From NCBI RefSeq assembly GCF_000359745.1, contig NZ_AQHN01000089.1:248001-312000 (forward strand): a stretch of 64,000 nucleotides of DNA, in the 5' to 3' direction. The translations under genes were made by a program, and so were the position numbers. The stretch comes from Rhizobium freirei PRF 81 (GTDB taxonomy: Bacteria; Pseudomonadota; Alphaproteobacteria; Rhizobiales; Rhizobiaceae). Under the pieces are notes generated by a model that made no database searches, was not told where the DNA came from, and worked only from the letters and a program-made list of their open reading frames with translations. Below are positions 35,595 through 46,002 of this stretch, piece by piece; the first letter of the stretch is position 1; every line of letters starts with the position of its first letter.

Positions 35595-35624
35595 AAAATG
35601 CCCGGACTGTGATCCGGGCATTTT
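35595..35624. terminator. bidirectional terminator between dnaQ and secB
   Basis: AAAATGCCCGGA (35595-35606) and TCCGGGCATTTT (35613-35624) pair perfectly over 12 bases around a 6-base loop, with T-rich tails in both directions. It separates convergent genes. Confidence 0.92.
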
Positions 35625-35649
35625 TGTTTCCGGTGTGGAAAATTCAGAC

Positions 35650-36132
35650 TTAGTTCGGAACGGCCGAGACCTGGGCGCGGGCCTGTTCTTCGGCCATACG
35701 CTGCGTGAACATCTGCGCGAAATCGATCGGGTCGATCATCAGCGGCGGGAAGCCGCCATTGCGCGTGACGTCGGCAATGATCTGGCGGGCGAAGGGGAAC
35801 AGCAGGCGCGGGCACTCAATGAAGAGCAGCGGCAGCATGTGTTCCTGCGGAAAGCCGGTAACGCGGAAGACACCACCGTAGACCAGCTCGGTGTGGAAGA
35901 GTACGCGCTCGCCATCCTTGGCTTCGGCATTCAGCGTCAGCACGACGTCGAAGTCTTCGTCCGACAGCGGGTTGGCGTTCACGTTCACATTGATGTTGAT
36001 GTCGGGAGCATTTTCCCGGGCCTGAAGCGAGCGCGGAGCACCCGGATTTTCGAAGGAAAGATCCTTGGTGTACTGAGCAAGGATGCTAAGGCTCGGGCTG
36101 GCTGCACCGTTGCCGCTGTTTTCGTTGGCCAT
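35650..36132 (-). CDS. secB: protein-export chaperone SecB
   Basis: SecB is the tetrameric cytosolic chaperone that delivers preproteins to SecA. The 160-residue product shows the family segments LAQYTKDLSFENPGAP (about 18-33), INVNVNANPL, and the C-terminal FPPLMIDPIDFAQMF (about 132-146). The ATG at 36132 has GAGAGGA upstream. Codons in the open frame above 36132 are not family-like. It is convergent with dnaQ and 92 bases from fxsA. Confidence 0.95.
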   Translation of the reverse strand: MANENSGNGAASPSLSILAQYTKDLSFENPGAPRSLQARENAPDININVNVNANPLSDEDFDVVLTLNAEAKDGERVLFHTELVYGGVFRVTGFPQEHMLPLLFIECPRLLFPFARQIIADVTRNGGFPPLMIDPIDFAQMFTQRMAEEQARAQVSAVPN

Positions 36133-36224
36133 GGGGTGTCCTCTCACGTCTCGATGGGTGTCGCCATCTAGCATTTCGAATAGGGGCGCACAACCCTTAT
36201 ACCCCGGTGCTTTCCGGCTGTCGT

Positions 36225-36743
36225 TCAGTCCTCGAGCCGCTTCTGGTCCGACCAAGGCGAGTTACGGTTTGGCTCGCGATGGAAATCGCTTTCGTCGAGG
36301 TCGACAACCGTTCCGGGTTTCTGCGGTCGACCTTGCGGGCCGGCGCCGGGATGCTGTCCGCGTCGGAAGGCGCGGGAATTGCCGACGATCACGATGCGTT
36401 TGCGCAGCACGGTCCAGGCAAGATCGCGCACGGCCGGAATGAAAAGCAACAGGCCGACAATATCAGAGATAAAGCCGGGCAGCATCAGGAAGAAAGCCGC
36501 GACGACGATCATGGCGCCATGCACCATCTCGCGGCCGGGATCGCCGCCATTGCGGCTTTCGGCCGAGATACGCTGCAGGATGCCGATACCCTGAATTCGC
36601 AAAAGAACGGCACCGAGCAATACGCTGAGGATGACAAGCCCCAGTGTCGCCCAGACGCCGATCATCTTTCCGACGATGATGAATCCGGCGATTTCAGCCA
36701 GAGGCATCAGGAAAACGAAGATAGGAAGAAGTGATAGGCGCAT
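36225..36743 (-). CDS. fxsA: FxsA family membrane protein
   Basis: FxsA-type proteins are small inner-membrane proteins; E. coli FxsA suppresses F-exclusion of phage T7, but the cellular role is unknown. The 172-residue product has four hydrophobic stretches: LLPIFVFLMPLAEIAGFIIVG (about 5-25), ATLGLVILSVLLGAVLL, MIVVAAFFLMLPGFISDIVG and LLLFIPAVRDLAW. The FLMLPGFISD block is typical of the family. The tail from about 130 is polar and basic. It is divergent from the TIM44-like gene. Confidence 0.88.
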   Translation of the reverse strand: MRLSLLPIFVFLMPLAEIAGFIIVGKMIGVWATLGLVILSVLLGAVLLRIQGIGILQRISAESRNGGDPGREMVHGAMIVVAAFFLMLPGFISDIVGLLLFIPAVRDLAWTVLRKRIVIVGNSRAFRRGQHPGAGPQGRPQKPGTVVDLDESDFHREPNRNSPWSDQKRLED

Positions 36744-36820
36744 GTTACGGTGGTCCTGAAAGCGGGTTTCGTCGCGTAAGCGTTGGTTTCTCGCATATAA
36801 TAAAGAAACTGGTCCGCTAT

Positions 36821-36849
36821 TTGAATGATAGATCGATGCGGACTATATG
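36821..36849 (+). promoter_or_regulatory. candidate sigma-70 promoter of the tim44-mltA-smr-xre operon
   Basis: TTGAAT (36821-36826) and TATATG (36844-36849) are separated by 17 bases and lie about 40 bases before the tim44 ATG. On the opposite strand TTCAAA and TATTAT with 17-base spacing read towards fxsA, so two overlapping divergent promoters are plausible here. Confidence 0.45.
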
Positions 36850-36889
36850 GGGATTGAAACTTTAATTTTAACGGTGGTTCCGATACGAG

Positions 36890-37591
36890 ATGGGTGCAAA
36901 CGACTTTGTGACGATCTTTTTTCTGGTGGCGGCGGTGCTGATCTTCTTTCAGCTGCGCAGTGTCCTTGGTCGCCGCACGGGAAACGAGAAGCCGCCGCGC
37001 GATCTCTATGGCTCAGCTGATCCGGCAAGTGGCCCGACGCCGCCGGATGCGGGCAAGGTGGTGACCTTGCCGCGCCGCGATGCGTCCGAAGAGGAAGATC
37101 GTTTTGCAGCCGTGGACGCCTTCACGCCGGCCGGCACTCAGCTGAATAATTCGCTGCGCGAAGTCAGCAAGGCCGATCCTTCCTTCAACCCGAAGGAATT
37201 CGTCAATGGCGCCCGCATGGCCTACGAGATGATCGTCATTGCCTTTGCCGACGGCGACCGCAAATCTTTGAAGGGGCTTCTGTCCCGCGAAGTTTTTGAA
37301 GGCTTCGACGCAGCCATCGCCGATCGCGAAGGCAAGGGTGAAAAGGTCAAATCGACCTTCGTCGGCATCGACAAGGCCGATATCGTCACCGCCGAGGTGA
37401 AGGGGACCGAAGCTTTCGTCACCATGCGCATCGTCAGCCAGATGATCTCGGCCACCTATGACAAGGCCGGCGCACTGATCGATGGCGATGCGGAAGCTGT
37501 GGCGGAGATCAGCGATCTCTGGACCTTTGCCCGCGATACGCGTTCCCGCGATCCGAACTGGAAACTTGTGGCGACCGAATCCGAACAATGA
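36890..37591 (+). CDS. Tim44/TimA-like adaptor protein
   Basis: The 233-residue protein has one N-terminal transmembrane helix (about 5-22, FVTIFFLVAAVLIFFQLRS), a Pro-rich linker (about 30-60) and a C-terminal Tim44-like domain (about 85-230) with FVNGARMAYEMIVIAFADGD, LSREVFEGFDAAI and DLWTFARDTRSRDPNWKLVATE. This is the bacterial relative of the mitochondrial import-motor subunit Tim44, called TimA in alphaproteobacteria. Its client is not deduced from this sequence. It overlaps mltA by four bases (ATGA). A sigma-70-like promoter lies 40 bases upstream. Confidence 0.9.
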   Translation: MGANDFVTIFFLVAAVLIFFQLRSVLGRRTGNEKPPRDLYGSADPASGPTPPDAGKVVTLPRRDASEEEDRFAAVDAFTPAGTQLNNSLREVSKADPSFNPKEFVNGARMAYEMIVIAFADGDRKSLKGLLSREVFEGFDAAIADREGKGEKVKSTFVGIDKADIVTAEVKGTEAFVTMRIVSQMISATYDKAGALIDGDAEAVAEISDLWTFARDTRSRDPNWKLVATESEQ

Positions 37592-38706
37592 CGAGCCCAT
37601 CGCAGGAATTCAGGCTGGAGCCGGCAACCTTCGCCGATCTGAAGGGCTGGAAGGATGATGATCCTTCCAGCCTTTTTCGCGCCATGAAGGACTGTCGGAC
37701 CCATATCCGCAACGTGAAGCCCTATCGCACCGGCATGGCCGGCTTGACGGCCGACGACCTCCTGATGCTGCTGGACGCGGCGGAAGAAAACGAGCCGCAA
37801 GATGCGGCCGAAGCCCGCGCCTTTTTCGAAGCGCAGTGCCAGCCCTTCTTTATCCGCCGCGGCGATGGCGGAAACGGTTTCGTGACGGCATTCTTCGAAC
37901 CGGAAATCGAAGTCTCGGCCACACCGGATGAAACCTATCGCTATCCCTTCTATCGCCGGCCGGACGATCTGATCGACCTGGACGACAGCAACCGGCCCGC
38001 GGATCTCGACCCCTCCTATATGTTTGGACGCCTCAGCGAGGGCGTGATTTCAGCCTATCCGGACCGCGGCGAGATCGGTCGCGGTTACCTTGAAGGCAAG
38101 GACCTCGAAATCGCCTGGGCGAAATCCAAGGTCGACGTCTTCTTCGTGCATGTGCAGGGTGCGGCGCGTCTGCGCTATCCGGATGGAAAACTTGGCCGCA
38201 TCACCTACGCAGCCAAGGCGGGGCATCCCTTCTCCGCCGTCGGGCGTCTGCTGATCGATCGTGGCTTGCTGGATCGCGCGACGATCTCCATGCAGACGAT
38301 CCGCGACTGGCTCTATGCCCATCCGGACCAGGTCGACGCAGTTCTGGCGCACAATCGGTCCTACATTTTCTTCCGCGAGGCCGATGTCAGCGATCCAGCG
38401 CTGGGGCCGATTGCGGCCGCCAAGGTGCCTCTGGTCGCCGGCCGCTCGCTGGCGGTCGATCGGCTGATCCATACGTTCGGCTTTCCCTTCTTCATCCGGT
38501 CGGAAAGCCTCAAGCACCTCGATGAGGGCAAGCCGTTTGCCCGGCTGATGCTGGCGCTCGACACCGGCTCGGCGATCGTAGGGCCGGCGCGCGGCGATAT
38601 CTTTACCGGTTCGGGCTATGGTGCCGGAGAGCTCGCCGGCACCGTGCGCAACGACGCCGATTTTTATATACTCATTCCAAAGGCGGCAGCGCGAAGGTTT
38701 GGCTGA
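37588..38706 (+). CDS. mltA: membrane-bound lytic murein transglycosylase A (MltA)
   Basis: MltA cleaves peptidoglycan glycan strands to 1,6-anhydro muropeptides. The 372-residue protein has the MltA domain (about 90-270: GFVTAFFEPEIEVSATPDETYRYP-like start, and YPDRGEIGRGYLEGKDLEI) and the C-terminal 3D domain with MLALDTGSAIVGPARGDIF and GAGELAGTVRNDADFY, whose Asp residues are catalytic in the family. Oddly, the N-terminus (MTSPSQEFRLEPATFADLK) is polar with no signal peptide or lipobox, and the frame further upstream is polar too. The start overlaps the tim44 stop; the stop overlaps the smr ATG. Confidence 0.9.
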   Translation: MTSPSQEFRLEPATFADLKGWKDDDPSSLFRAMKDCRTHIRNVKPYRTGMAGLTADDLLMLLDAAEENEPQDAAEARAFFEAQCQPFFIRRGDGGNGFVTAFFEPEIEVSATPDETYRYPFYRRPDDLIDLDDSNRPADLDPSYMFGRLSEGVISAYPDRGEIGRGYLEGKDLEIAWAKSKVDVFFVHVQGAARLRYPDGKLGRITYAAKAGHPFSAVGRLLIDRGLLDRATISMQTIRDWLYAHPDQVDAVLAHNRSYIFFREADVSDPALGPIAAAKVPLVAGRSLAVDRLIHTFGFPFFIRSESLKHLDEGKPFARLMLALDTGSAIVGPARGDIFTGSGYGAGELAGTVRNDADFYILIPKAAARRFG

Positions 38707-39290
38707 TGGCCCCGGAACGAAAGGATAAGGAGCGTAAGCTCAGCACGGAGGACCGCATCCTCTGGGGCAAGGTGGCGAAAAGCACGCGCCCCATGCCGGG
38801 CCGAATGGCGGAGGTCGAGGCTTTCGAGGCGGCGCTCGCAACTGAAGCGGAGAGTGAGGAAAGCACACGCGCCGCAAAGGCAAAGACGGTGTCCGTAATC
38901 CCGGAGACGCAGGAAGCTGCAACACCCGCGAAGCAGCCCGCCGGCCACCATCATCCGCTCGAACGTCCCGTCAAGCGTAAGATCGCCAAGGGCCGCTTGG
39001 CGCTGGAGGCGCGCATCGATCTTCACGGCCTGATCCAGAGCGAGGCGCATGGCATGCTGCTGGATTTCCTGCTGCGAGCCCATAGCCGCGGCCTCCGCCA
39101 TGTGCTCGTCATCACAGGCAAGGGCAGTTCCATGGGCAGCGAAGGCGCCCTCAAGCGCGCTGTGCCGCTCTGGTTTTCCAAGCCGGAATTCCGCTTTCTG
39201 ATTTCTTCCTACGAGACGGCGGCGCAGCACCATGGCGGCGATGGCGCCCTCTATATCCGCCTCTCGCGTGCGAAGGGAGAGAAGCTTTGA
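38706..39290 (+). CDS. Smr/MutS2-type domain protein
   Basis: The 194-residue product has a charged, low-complexity N-terminal half (about 1-90) and a C-terminal Smr domain (about 95-190) with ARIDLHGLIQSEAHGMLLDF, VLVITGKGSSMGSEGALKR and VPLWFSKPEF. Smr domains are nicking or nucleic-acid-binding folds; stand-alone Smr proteins in alphaproteobacteria have no assigned role. The characteristic DLHG and TGKG motifs are present. It overlaps mltA by one base and the XRE gene by four. Confidence 0.9.
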   Translation: MAPERKDKERKLSTEDRILWGKVAKSTRPMPGRMAEVEAFEAALATEAESEESTRAAKAKTVSVIPETQEAATPAKQPAGHHHPLERPVKRKIAKGRLALEARIDLHGLIQSEAHGMLLDFLLRAHSRGLRHVLVITGKGSSMGSEGALKRAVPLWFSKPEFRFLISSYETAAQHHGGDGALYIRLSRAKGEKL

Positions 39291-39652
39291 CCCCCTTCGG
39301 CGAAGCGGTGCGCAAACTGAGATTGCGCAAGGGCGTGTCGCAGAAGCAGATGGCGGCCGCTCTAAATGTGACGCCGGCTTATTTATCCGCCTTAGAACAC
39401 GGAAAGCGCGGCACGCCGACCTTCGATCTGCTGCAACGCATTGCCGGATATTTCAACATCATCTGGGACGAAGCCGAGGAACTGTTCCTGCTGGCGCGAT
39501 TTTCAGACCCGCGCGTCGTCGTCGACACATCGGGTCTTGCGCCCGAATATACCGCCTTCGTCAATCGTTTGGCGGGCAAGATTCGCAACCTTGACGCGGC
39601 AACGATTCGCGAGCTAGACCGCGTTCTGGAAAATGCCGGGAAAACCGGCTGA
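39287..39652 (+). CDS. XRE family helix-turn-helix regulator
   Basis: The 121-residue product carries a Cro/CI-type HTH (about 5-60) with LRKGVSQKQMAAALNVTPAY and LSALEHGKRGTPTFDLLQRI. A C-terminal segment (about 70-121) has no known ligand domain. The TTG start (39287) has GGGAGAG about 7 bases upstream and its TTGA overlaps the smr stop. Conserved placement after tim44-mltA-smr suggests that it works with or regulates this cassette, but that is inferred. The last codons contain a GCCGG/CCGGC hairpin (39635-39649) without a T run. Confidence 0.87.
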   Translation: MTPFGEAVRKLRLRKGVSQKQMAAALNVTPAYLSALEHGKRGTPTFDLLQRIAGYFNIIWDEAEELFLLARFSDPRVVVDTSGLAPEYTAFVNRLAGKIRNLDAATIRELDRVLENAGKTG

Positions 39653-39799
39653 AAAGCGCCTTAATCCCCTGCTTTATGCCTGACTCTGGGGCCTTCCATT
39701 TGGAAGTTCGGGGTGAAACATCCTATATTCAGGGCAAGAAAAACCGCTGATTCGGCAGCAATCGGCGAGATTCTCTAAACACTGGAAAGACTTCAATAA

Positions 39800-42235
<2,436 letters not shown>

Positions 42236-42255
42236 TCATCCTGTCACGGAAATGA

Positions 42256-42292
42256 AAAAGGCCCGCCTGGAACCTCCAGGCGGGCCTTTTCT
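42256..42292 (+). terminator. terminator of gyrB
   Basis: AAAAGGCCCGCCTGG (42256-42270) and CCAGGCGGGCCTTTT (42276-42290) pair perfectly over 15 bases with a 5-base loop. It is the strongest hairpin seen in the window and could also serve the convergent nitroreductase gene. Confidence 0.93.
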
Positions 42293-42303
42293 ATTCATGT
42301 CAA

Positions 42304-42903
42304 TTACTTCGCGATGAAGGTGCCATTGAAGGCGAGGCCTGAAAGCGGATTGCGCTGGCTCGGCACTTCGCGCTCGCGCAGCTTTTCCGGAAGCTGGTTC
42401 TTGTCACCGATCTTGCCGATCGCCACGGCAGCCTCGACGCGGAAGCCATCGGGAATGCCGAGAACTTCATAGGATTTTTCGACATGGAAGCCGGTCATGC
42501 CGTGTGCTTCGTAGCCGGCTAGATGTGCCTGGATTGCCAGGAAGCCCCAGGCTGCGCCGGCATCGAAGGAATGGCTGTAGCTGGGTTTCTGTTCGGCGGA
42601 GCCAAGCTCACCACCATGGGTGCGGGAGATGACGAAAAGCAGCGCGGACGCCGACTTCACCCAGCCCTGGTTGAATTCGACGAGCACGCTCAGGAACTTC
42701 TCCCAGTGTTCCGAACCGCGCAAGGCGTAAAGGAAGCGCCAGGGCTGCAGGTTCGAGGCGGACGGCGCCCAATGGGCAGCTTCCAGGATGGTCAGCAGGT
42801 CGGCCTCGGGCATGGGTTCGTTGGAATAGGCGCGGGGCGACCAGCGATCCAGAAAGAGCTTGTCGATCGGATATTGCGATTCGCGGCTGTTGCTTGATGT
42901 CAT
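42304..42903 (-). CDS. nitroreductase family protein
   Basis: The 199-residue product is an FMN-dependent nitroreductase-fold protein: FLDRWSPRAYS near residue 20 is the FMN-phosphate-binding opening, SASNLQPWRFLY (about 47-58) and the central GGELGSAEQKPSYSHSFDAG segment follow. The substrate is not deduced. I use ATG at 42903; a TTG at 42921 in the same frame is possible. It is followed 57 bases upstream in transcription order by the DUF2218 gene on the same strand, so a DUF2218-nitroreductase unit is plausible. Confidence 0.85.
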   Translation of the reverse strand: MTSSNSRESQYPIDKLFLDRWSPRAYSNEPMPEADLLTILEAAHWAPSASNLQPWRFLYALRGSEHWEKFLSVLVEFNQGWVKSASALLFVISRTHGGELGSAEQKPSYSHSFDAGAAWGFLAIQAHLAGYEAHGMTGFHVEKSYEVLGIPDGFRVEAAVAIGKIGDKNQLPEKLREREVPSQRNPLSGLAFNGTFIAK

Positions 42904-42960
42904 CGGGATTTCTTTCGTCAAAGTGAACGAGTTGCGGATCTTGGGAATGGGGCAAGAAAT

Positions 42961-43260
42961 CTAAGCGGCGCTCGCATCGGGCGACCAGGCCACCTCGAGC
43001 TCTTCGCGGAAGGCAAAGCGCGTGAGATGATCTGCGACGACATTTTGCATCCGCTCGAGATCTTCGGGCTTCTCGACATTCAATGTCAGGATCAAGCTGG
43101 CGGCGTCTGCCGTCAGTCCAAGGGATGCCTCCGGGCTGAACGGCACCTTGCCCGCTGTTTCGTTGAATTCCACCTCGAATCGGTGGCTCCAATGCTTGCA
43201 GAGCTGCTGCAGATAGCGGCTGGCATGATCGGTTCTAACCGTAGAAACGGACTTCGCCAT
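42961..43260 (-). CDS. DUF2218 domain protein
   Basis: The 99-residue product matches DUF2218 in length and in the sequence ASRYLQQLCKHWSHRFEVEF (about 13-32) and LTADAASLILTLNVEKPEDL (about 49-68). No function is established for this family; related proteins often lie beside siderophore or redox genes. The ATG at 43260 stands 155 bases from the divergent GST-like gene. It appears cotranscribed with the nitroreductase. Confidence 0.8.
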   Translation of the reverse strand: MAKSVSTVRTDHASRYLQQLCKHWSHRFEVEFNETAGKVPFSPEASLGLTADAASLILTLNVEKPEDLERMQNVVADHLTRFAFREELEVAWSPDASAA

Positions 43261-43415
43261 GGGATGCTCCAGTGAACTTGATCATACGTTGCATGTTTTC
43301 ATACATAGCCGCATCAGCACGCGTCAGGTAGACAGTCTGTTTCAAGTTTGCGTTATTCCAGTGAAATTCTGTTCCGCTATGCTTTAGCCAGGAAAAACGC
43401 GCGGAGACGAAACCT

Positions 43416-44369
43416 TTGCTGGTAAGCGGGAAATGGACAGAAGATTGGCAGCCGGTCCAGGCCAAGGATGAGAAGGGCGGCTTCGTCCGCCAGACGTCGA
43501 GCTTTCGCCATTGGGTCACGCCAGATGGCCGGGCAGGCCCGACGGGCGAGGGTGGCTTCAAGGCGGAAGCCGGCCGTTATCACCTCTATGTCGCGCTGAT
43601 CTGCCCCTGGGCGTCGCGCACCCTGATCGGCCGCAGGCTGAAGGGTCTGGAAGACGCCATTTCCGTTTCCATCGTCGAGCCCGTGCTATCCAAGCAGGGC
43701 TGGCGCTTTGGCGATTATCCCGGCGCTACGAATGACCCCGTCAATGGCGCCACCTATATGCACGAGATTTATACGAAGGCCGATCCAACCTTCACCGGTC
43801 GCGCCACCGTCCCCGTGCTTTGGGACAAGCAGACCGGCACGATCGTCAACAACGAGTCCTCCGATATCCTGCGGATGCTGAATGACGGCTTCGGCGATCT
43901 CGCCCGCAATAACATCGATCTTTACCCGGCGGGCAAACGGGAAGATATCGATCGTTTCAATGCCCGGATCTATCCCGTCCTCAACAATGGCGTCTATCGC
44001 GCCGGCTTCGCGACAACGCAGATTGCCTATGAGGAAGCCTTCAACGAGGTGTTCAGTTGCCTCGATCGGGTTGAGACGGAATTGGAGGGCAGGGACTTCC
44101 TTTTTACCGACCATCCCACAGAAAGCGATATCAGGCTGTTCGTCACGCTCGTCCGCTTCGACGTCGCCTATCATGGCCTGTTCAAATGCAATCTCCGCCG
44201 GCTGTCGGACTATGCCAATCTCCAGTCCTTCTGCCGTCGCATGCTGGATTGGCCCGGCATTGCAGAGACCGTCAGCTTCGATCATATCAAGCGCGGCTAC
44301 TACTCGATAACGTCTCTCAATCCGACCGGTATCGTGCCTCTCGGACCCGCTCTCGACGAGCTGTTCTGA
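43416..44369 (+). CDS. glutathionyl-hydroquinone reductase (omega/xi-class GST-like)
   Basis: The 317-residue product belongs to the ECM4/YqjG group: an N-terminal thioredoxin-like domain with ALICPWASRTLIGRRLKGLE (catalytic Cys63 in CPWA), VPVLWDKQTGTIVNNESSDI (about 129-148), and a C-terminal helical domain with YRAGFATTQIAYEEAF (about 194-209). The family reduces glutathionyl-hydroquinones. The TTG start (43416) has GGAGA about 9 bases upstream; no nearer ATG gives the conserved N-terminus. Preceding the PLP decarboxylase by 64 bases. Confidence 0.9.
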   Translation: MLVSGKWTEDWQPVQAKDEKGGFVRQTSSFRHWVTPDGRAGPTGEGGFKAEAGRYHLYVALICPWASRTLIGRRLKGLEDAISVSIVEPVLSKQGWRFGDYPGATNDPVNGATYMHEIYTKADPTFTGRATVPVLWDKQTGTIVNNESSDILRMLNDGFGDLARNNIDLYPAGKREDIDRFNARIYPVLNNGVYRAGFATTQIAYEEAFNEVFSCLDRVETELEGRDFLFTDHPTESDIRLFVTLVRFDVAYHGLFKCNLRRLSDYANLQSFCRRMLDWPGIAETVSFDHIKRGYYSITSLNPTGIVPLGPALDELF

Positions 44370-44433
44370 TACTCGACCCTATACCAAAACCGGTCTAAGG
44401 TCCGCCTCATTCGATAGAGCGGGGAGGACCGTC

Positions 44434-45852
44434 ATGAATTGGGAAGAGTTCCGGCAATGGTCGGAGAAGGCGGCAAATTGGGGCGCGGACTATCGCGCCT
44501 CGCTTCGCGACAGGCCGGTACGGGCGAAGATGTCGCCAGGCGAGATATCCGCGCATATCGCTGATTCTCCACCGGAATCCGGCGAAGCAATGGAGGATAT
44601 CTTCAAGGATTTTGAGGATATCCTTGTTCCTGGGATGACGCATTGGCAGCATCCGCGCTTCTTTGCCTATTTCCCTGCCAATGCAGCGCCGGTCTCCGTG
44701 GTCGCCGAATATCTGGTCAGCGCCATCGCCGCCCAGTGCATGCTCTGGCAGACATCACCCTCCGCCACCGAATTGGAAACCAAAGTGGTCGATTGGCTGC
44801 GCCAGGCCCTCGGCCTGCCGGAGAGCTTTACCGGCGTCATACAGGATTCCGCGTCGACGGCAACTCTTGCAGCCGTGCTTGTCATGCGCGAGAAAGCGCT
44901 GGATTGGCAAGGCAATCGCAGCGGGCTTGTCGCCAACAAGACCGTGCGCATCTATTCCACCGATCAGGTTCACACCTCAATCGATCGCGCCATCTGGATA
45001 TCAGGCGTCGGTGCCGAAAATCTGGTCCGCATTCCCTCAGGCGGTCCGAACAAGGCCATGGATCCGCAGGCGCTTGCCGTGGCGATAGAGCGCGATCGCG
45101 CCGCCGGGTTGCTGCCGGCCGGCGTCATTGCCTGTGTTGGCGGCACCAGCGTCGGTGCTTGCGATGACATTGCCGCCGTTGTCGAGGTCGCGCATGCGAA
45201 CGGGCTCTACGTGCATGTGGACGCCGCCTGGGCCGGCTCGGCAATGATCTGCCCGGAATTCCGCGATCTCTGGCAGGGTGTCGAACGGGCCGATTCCGTC
45301 GTCTTCAACCCGCATAAGTGGCTCGGTGCCCAGTTCGATTGCTCCGTCCAGTTCGTTCGCGAACCGGAGGCGCTGGTCCGCACGCTGGCGATCCAGCCGG
45401 AATATCTGCGCACGCATGGTCACGACGGCATCATCAACTATTCGGAATGGTCCGTGCCGCTCGGCCGCCGCTTCCGTGCGCTGAAACTCTGGTTCCTCCT
45501 GCGTTATCATGGGCTGGAAGGGCTGCGGACGATGATCCGCAACCATGTCGCCTGGTCGCAGAATCTGGCTAAGCGCCTTGCCGCCGAGCCCGATTTCGAG
45601 ATCGTCACCCAACCGTTCCTGTCGCTGTTCTCCTTCGATCACAAGGCGCCTGCGGGCGTCGTGCAGGAGGAGCATACGCAGCGCCTGATCACCGCGATCA
45701 ACAATGATGGCCGCATCTACCTGACGCAGACCCGTGTCGGCGGCCGTCTCGTCATTCGTTTCCAGGCCGGTCAATTCGAAGCGACGGCTGATGATGTCGA
45801 CACGGCTTTCGATGTCATCCTCGAAATCGCAAGATCGTTGCCCGCCTCGTAG
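44434..45852 (+). CDS. group II PLP-dependent (aromatic-type) amino acid decarboxylase
   Basis: The 472-residue product is a pyridoxal-dependent decarboxylase of the DDC/TDC/GAD type. It starts MNWEEFRQWSEKAANWGADY, has THWQHPRFFAYFP, QDSASTATLAAVLV and VHVDAAWAGSAMICPEFRDL. The Schiff-base lysine is Lys295 in FNPHKWLG. The layout resembles aromatic-L-amino-acid decarboxylases, but substrate cannot be decided. A GGGGAGGA ribosome binding site fixes the ATG. It follows the GST gene in the same direction. Confidence 0.9.
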   Translation: MNWEEFRQWSEKAANWGADYRASLRDRPVRAKMSPGEISAHIADSPPESGEAMEDIFKDFEDILVPGMTHWQHPRFFAYFPANAAPVSVVAEYLVSAIAAQCMLWQTSPSATELETKVVDWLRQALGLPESFTGVIQDSASTATLAAVLVMREKALDWQGNRSGLVANKTVRIYSTDQVHTSIDRAIWISGVGAENLVRIPSGGPNKAMDPQALAVAIERDRAAGLLPAGVIACVGGTSVGACDDIAAVVEVAHANGLYVHVDAAWAGSAMICPEFRDLWQGVERADSVVFNPHKWLGAQFDCSVQFVREPEALVRTLAIQPEYLRTHGHDGIINYSEWSVPLGRRFRALKLWFLLRYHGLEGLRTMIRNHVAWSQNLAKRLAAEPDFEIVTQPFLSLFSFDHKAPAGVVQEEHTQRLITAINNDGRIYLTQTRVGGRLVIRFQAGQFEATADDVDTAFDVILEIARSLPAS

Positions 45853-45911
45853 AGAAACTGTTGTTCCGGCATTGTAAGGCCGGACATGCTATGCTCTTCG
45901 AAATCGATTGA

Positions 45912-45947
45912 TGACACTGGTGAATAATTCGTTCATATATGGTGTCA
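45912..45947. promoter_or_regulatory. inverted repeat upstream of the fumarylacetoacetase-fold gene
   Basis: TGACAC (45912-45917) is mirrored by GTGTCA (45942-45947), with an inner GAATAATTC palindrome (45922-45930). It lies about 56-91 bases before the ATG at 46003 and could be an operator. No regulator is evident nearby. Confidence 0.3.
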
Positions 45948-46002
45948 CCAATCTTGGCTTTGAAAGCAATCTCGTCTTTGAAAATGCAGGGAAGGAAAAT
46001 CC

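Noticed and set aside
35571..35649. Small coding frames in the dnaQ-secB gap
   Set aside because: The gap is occupied by a bidirectional terminator; frames running through it are noise.
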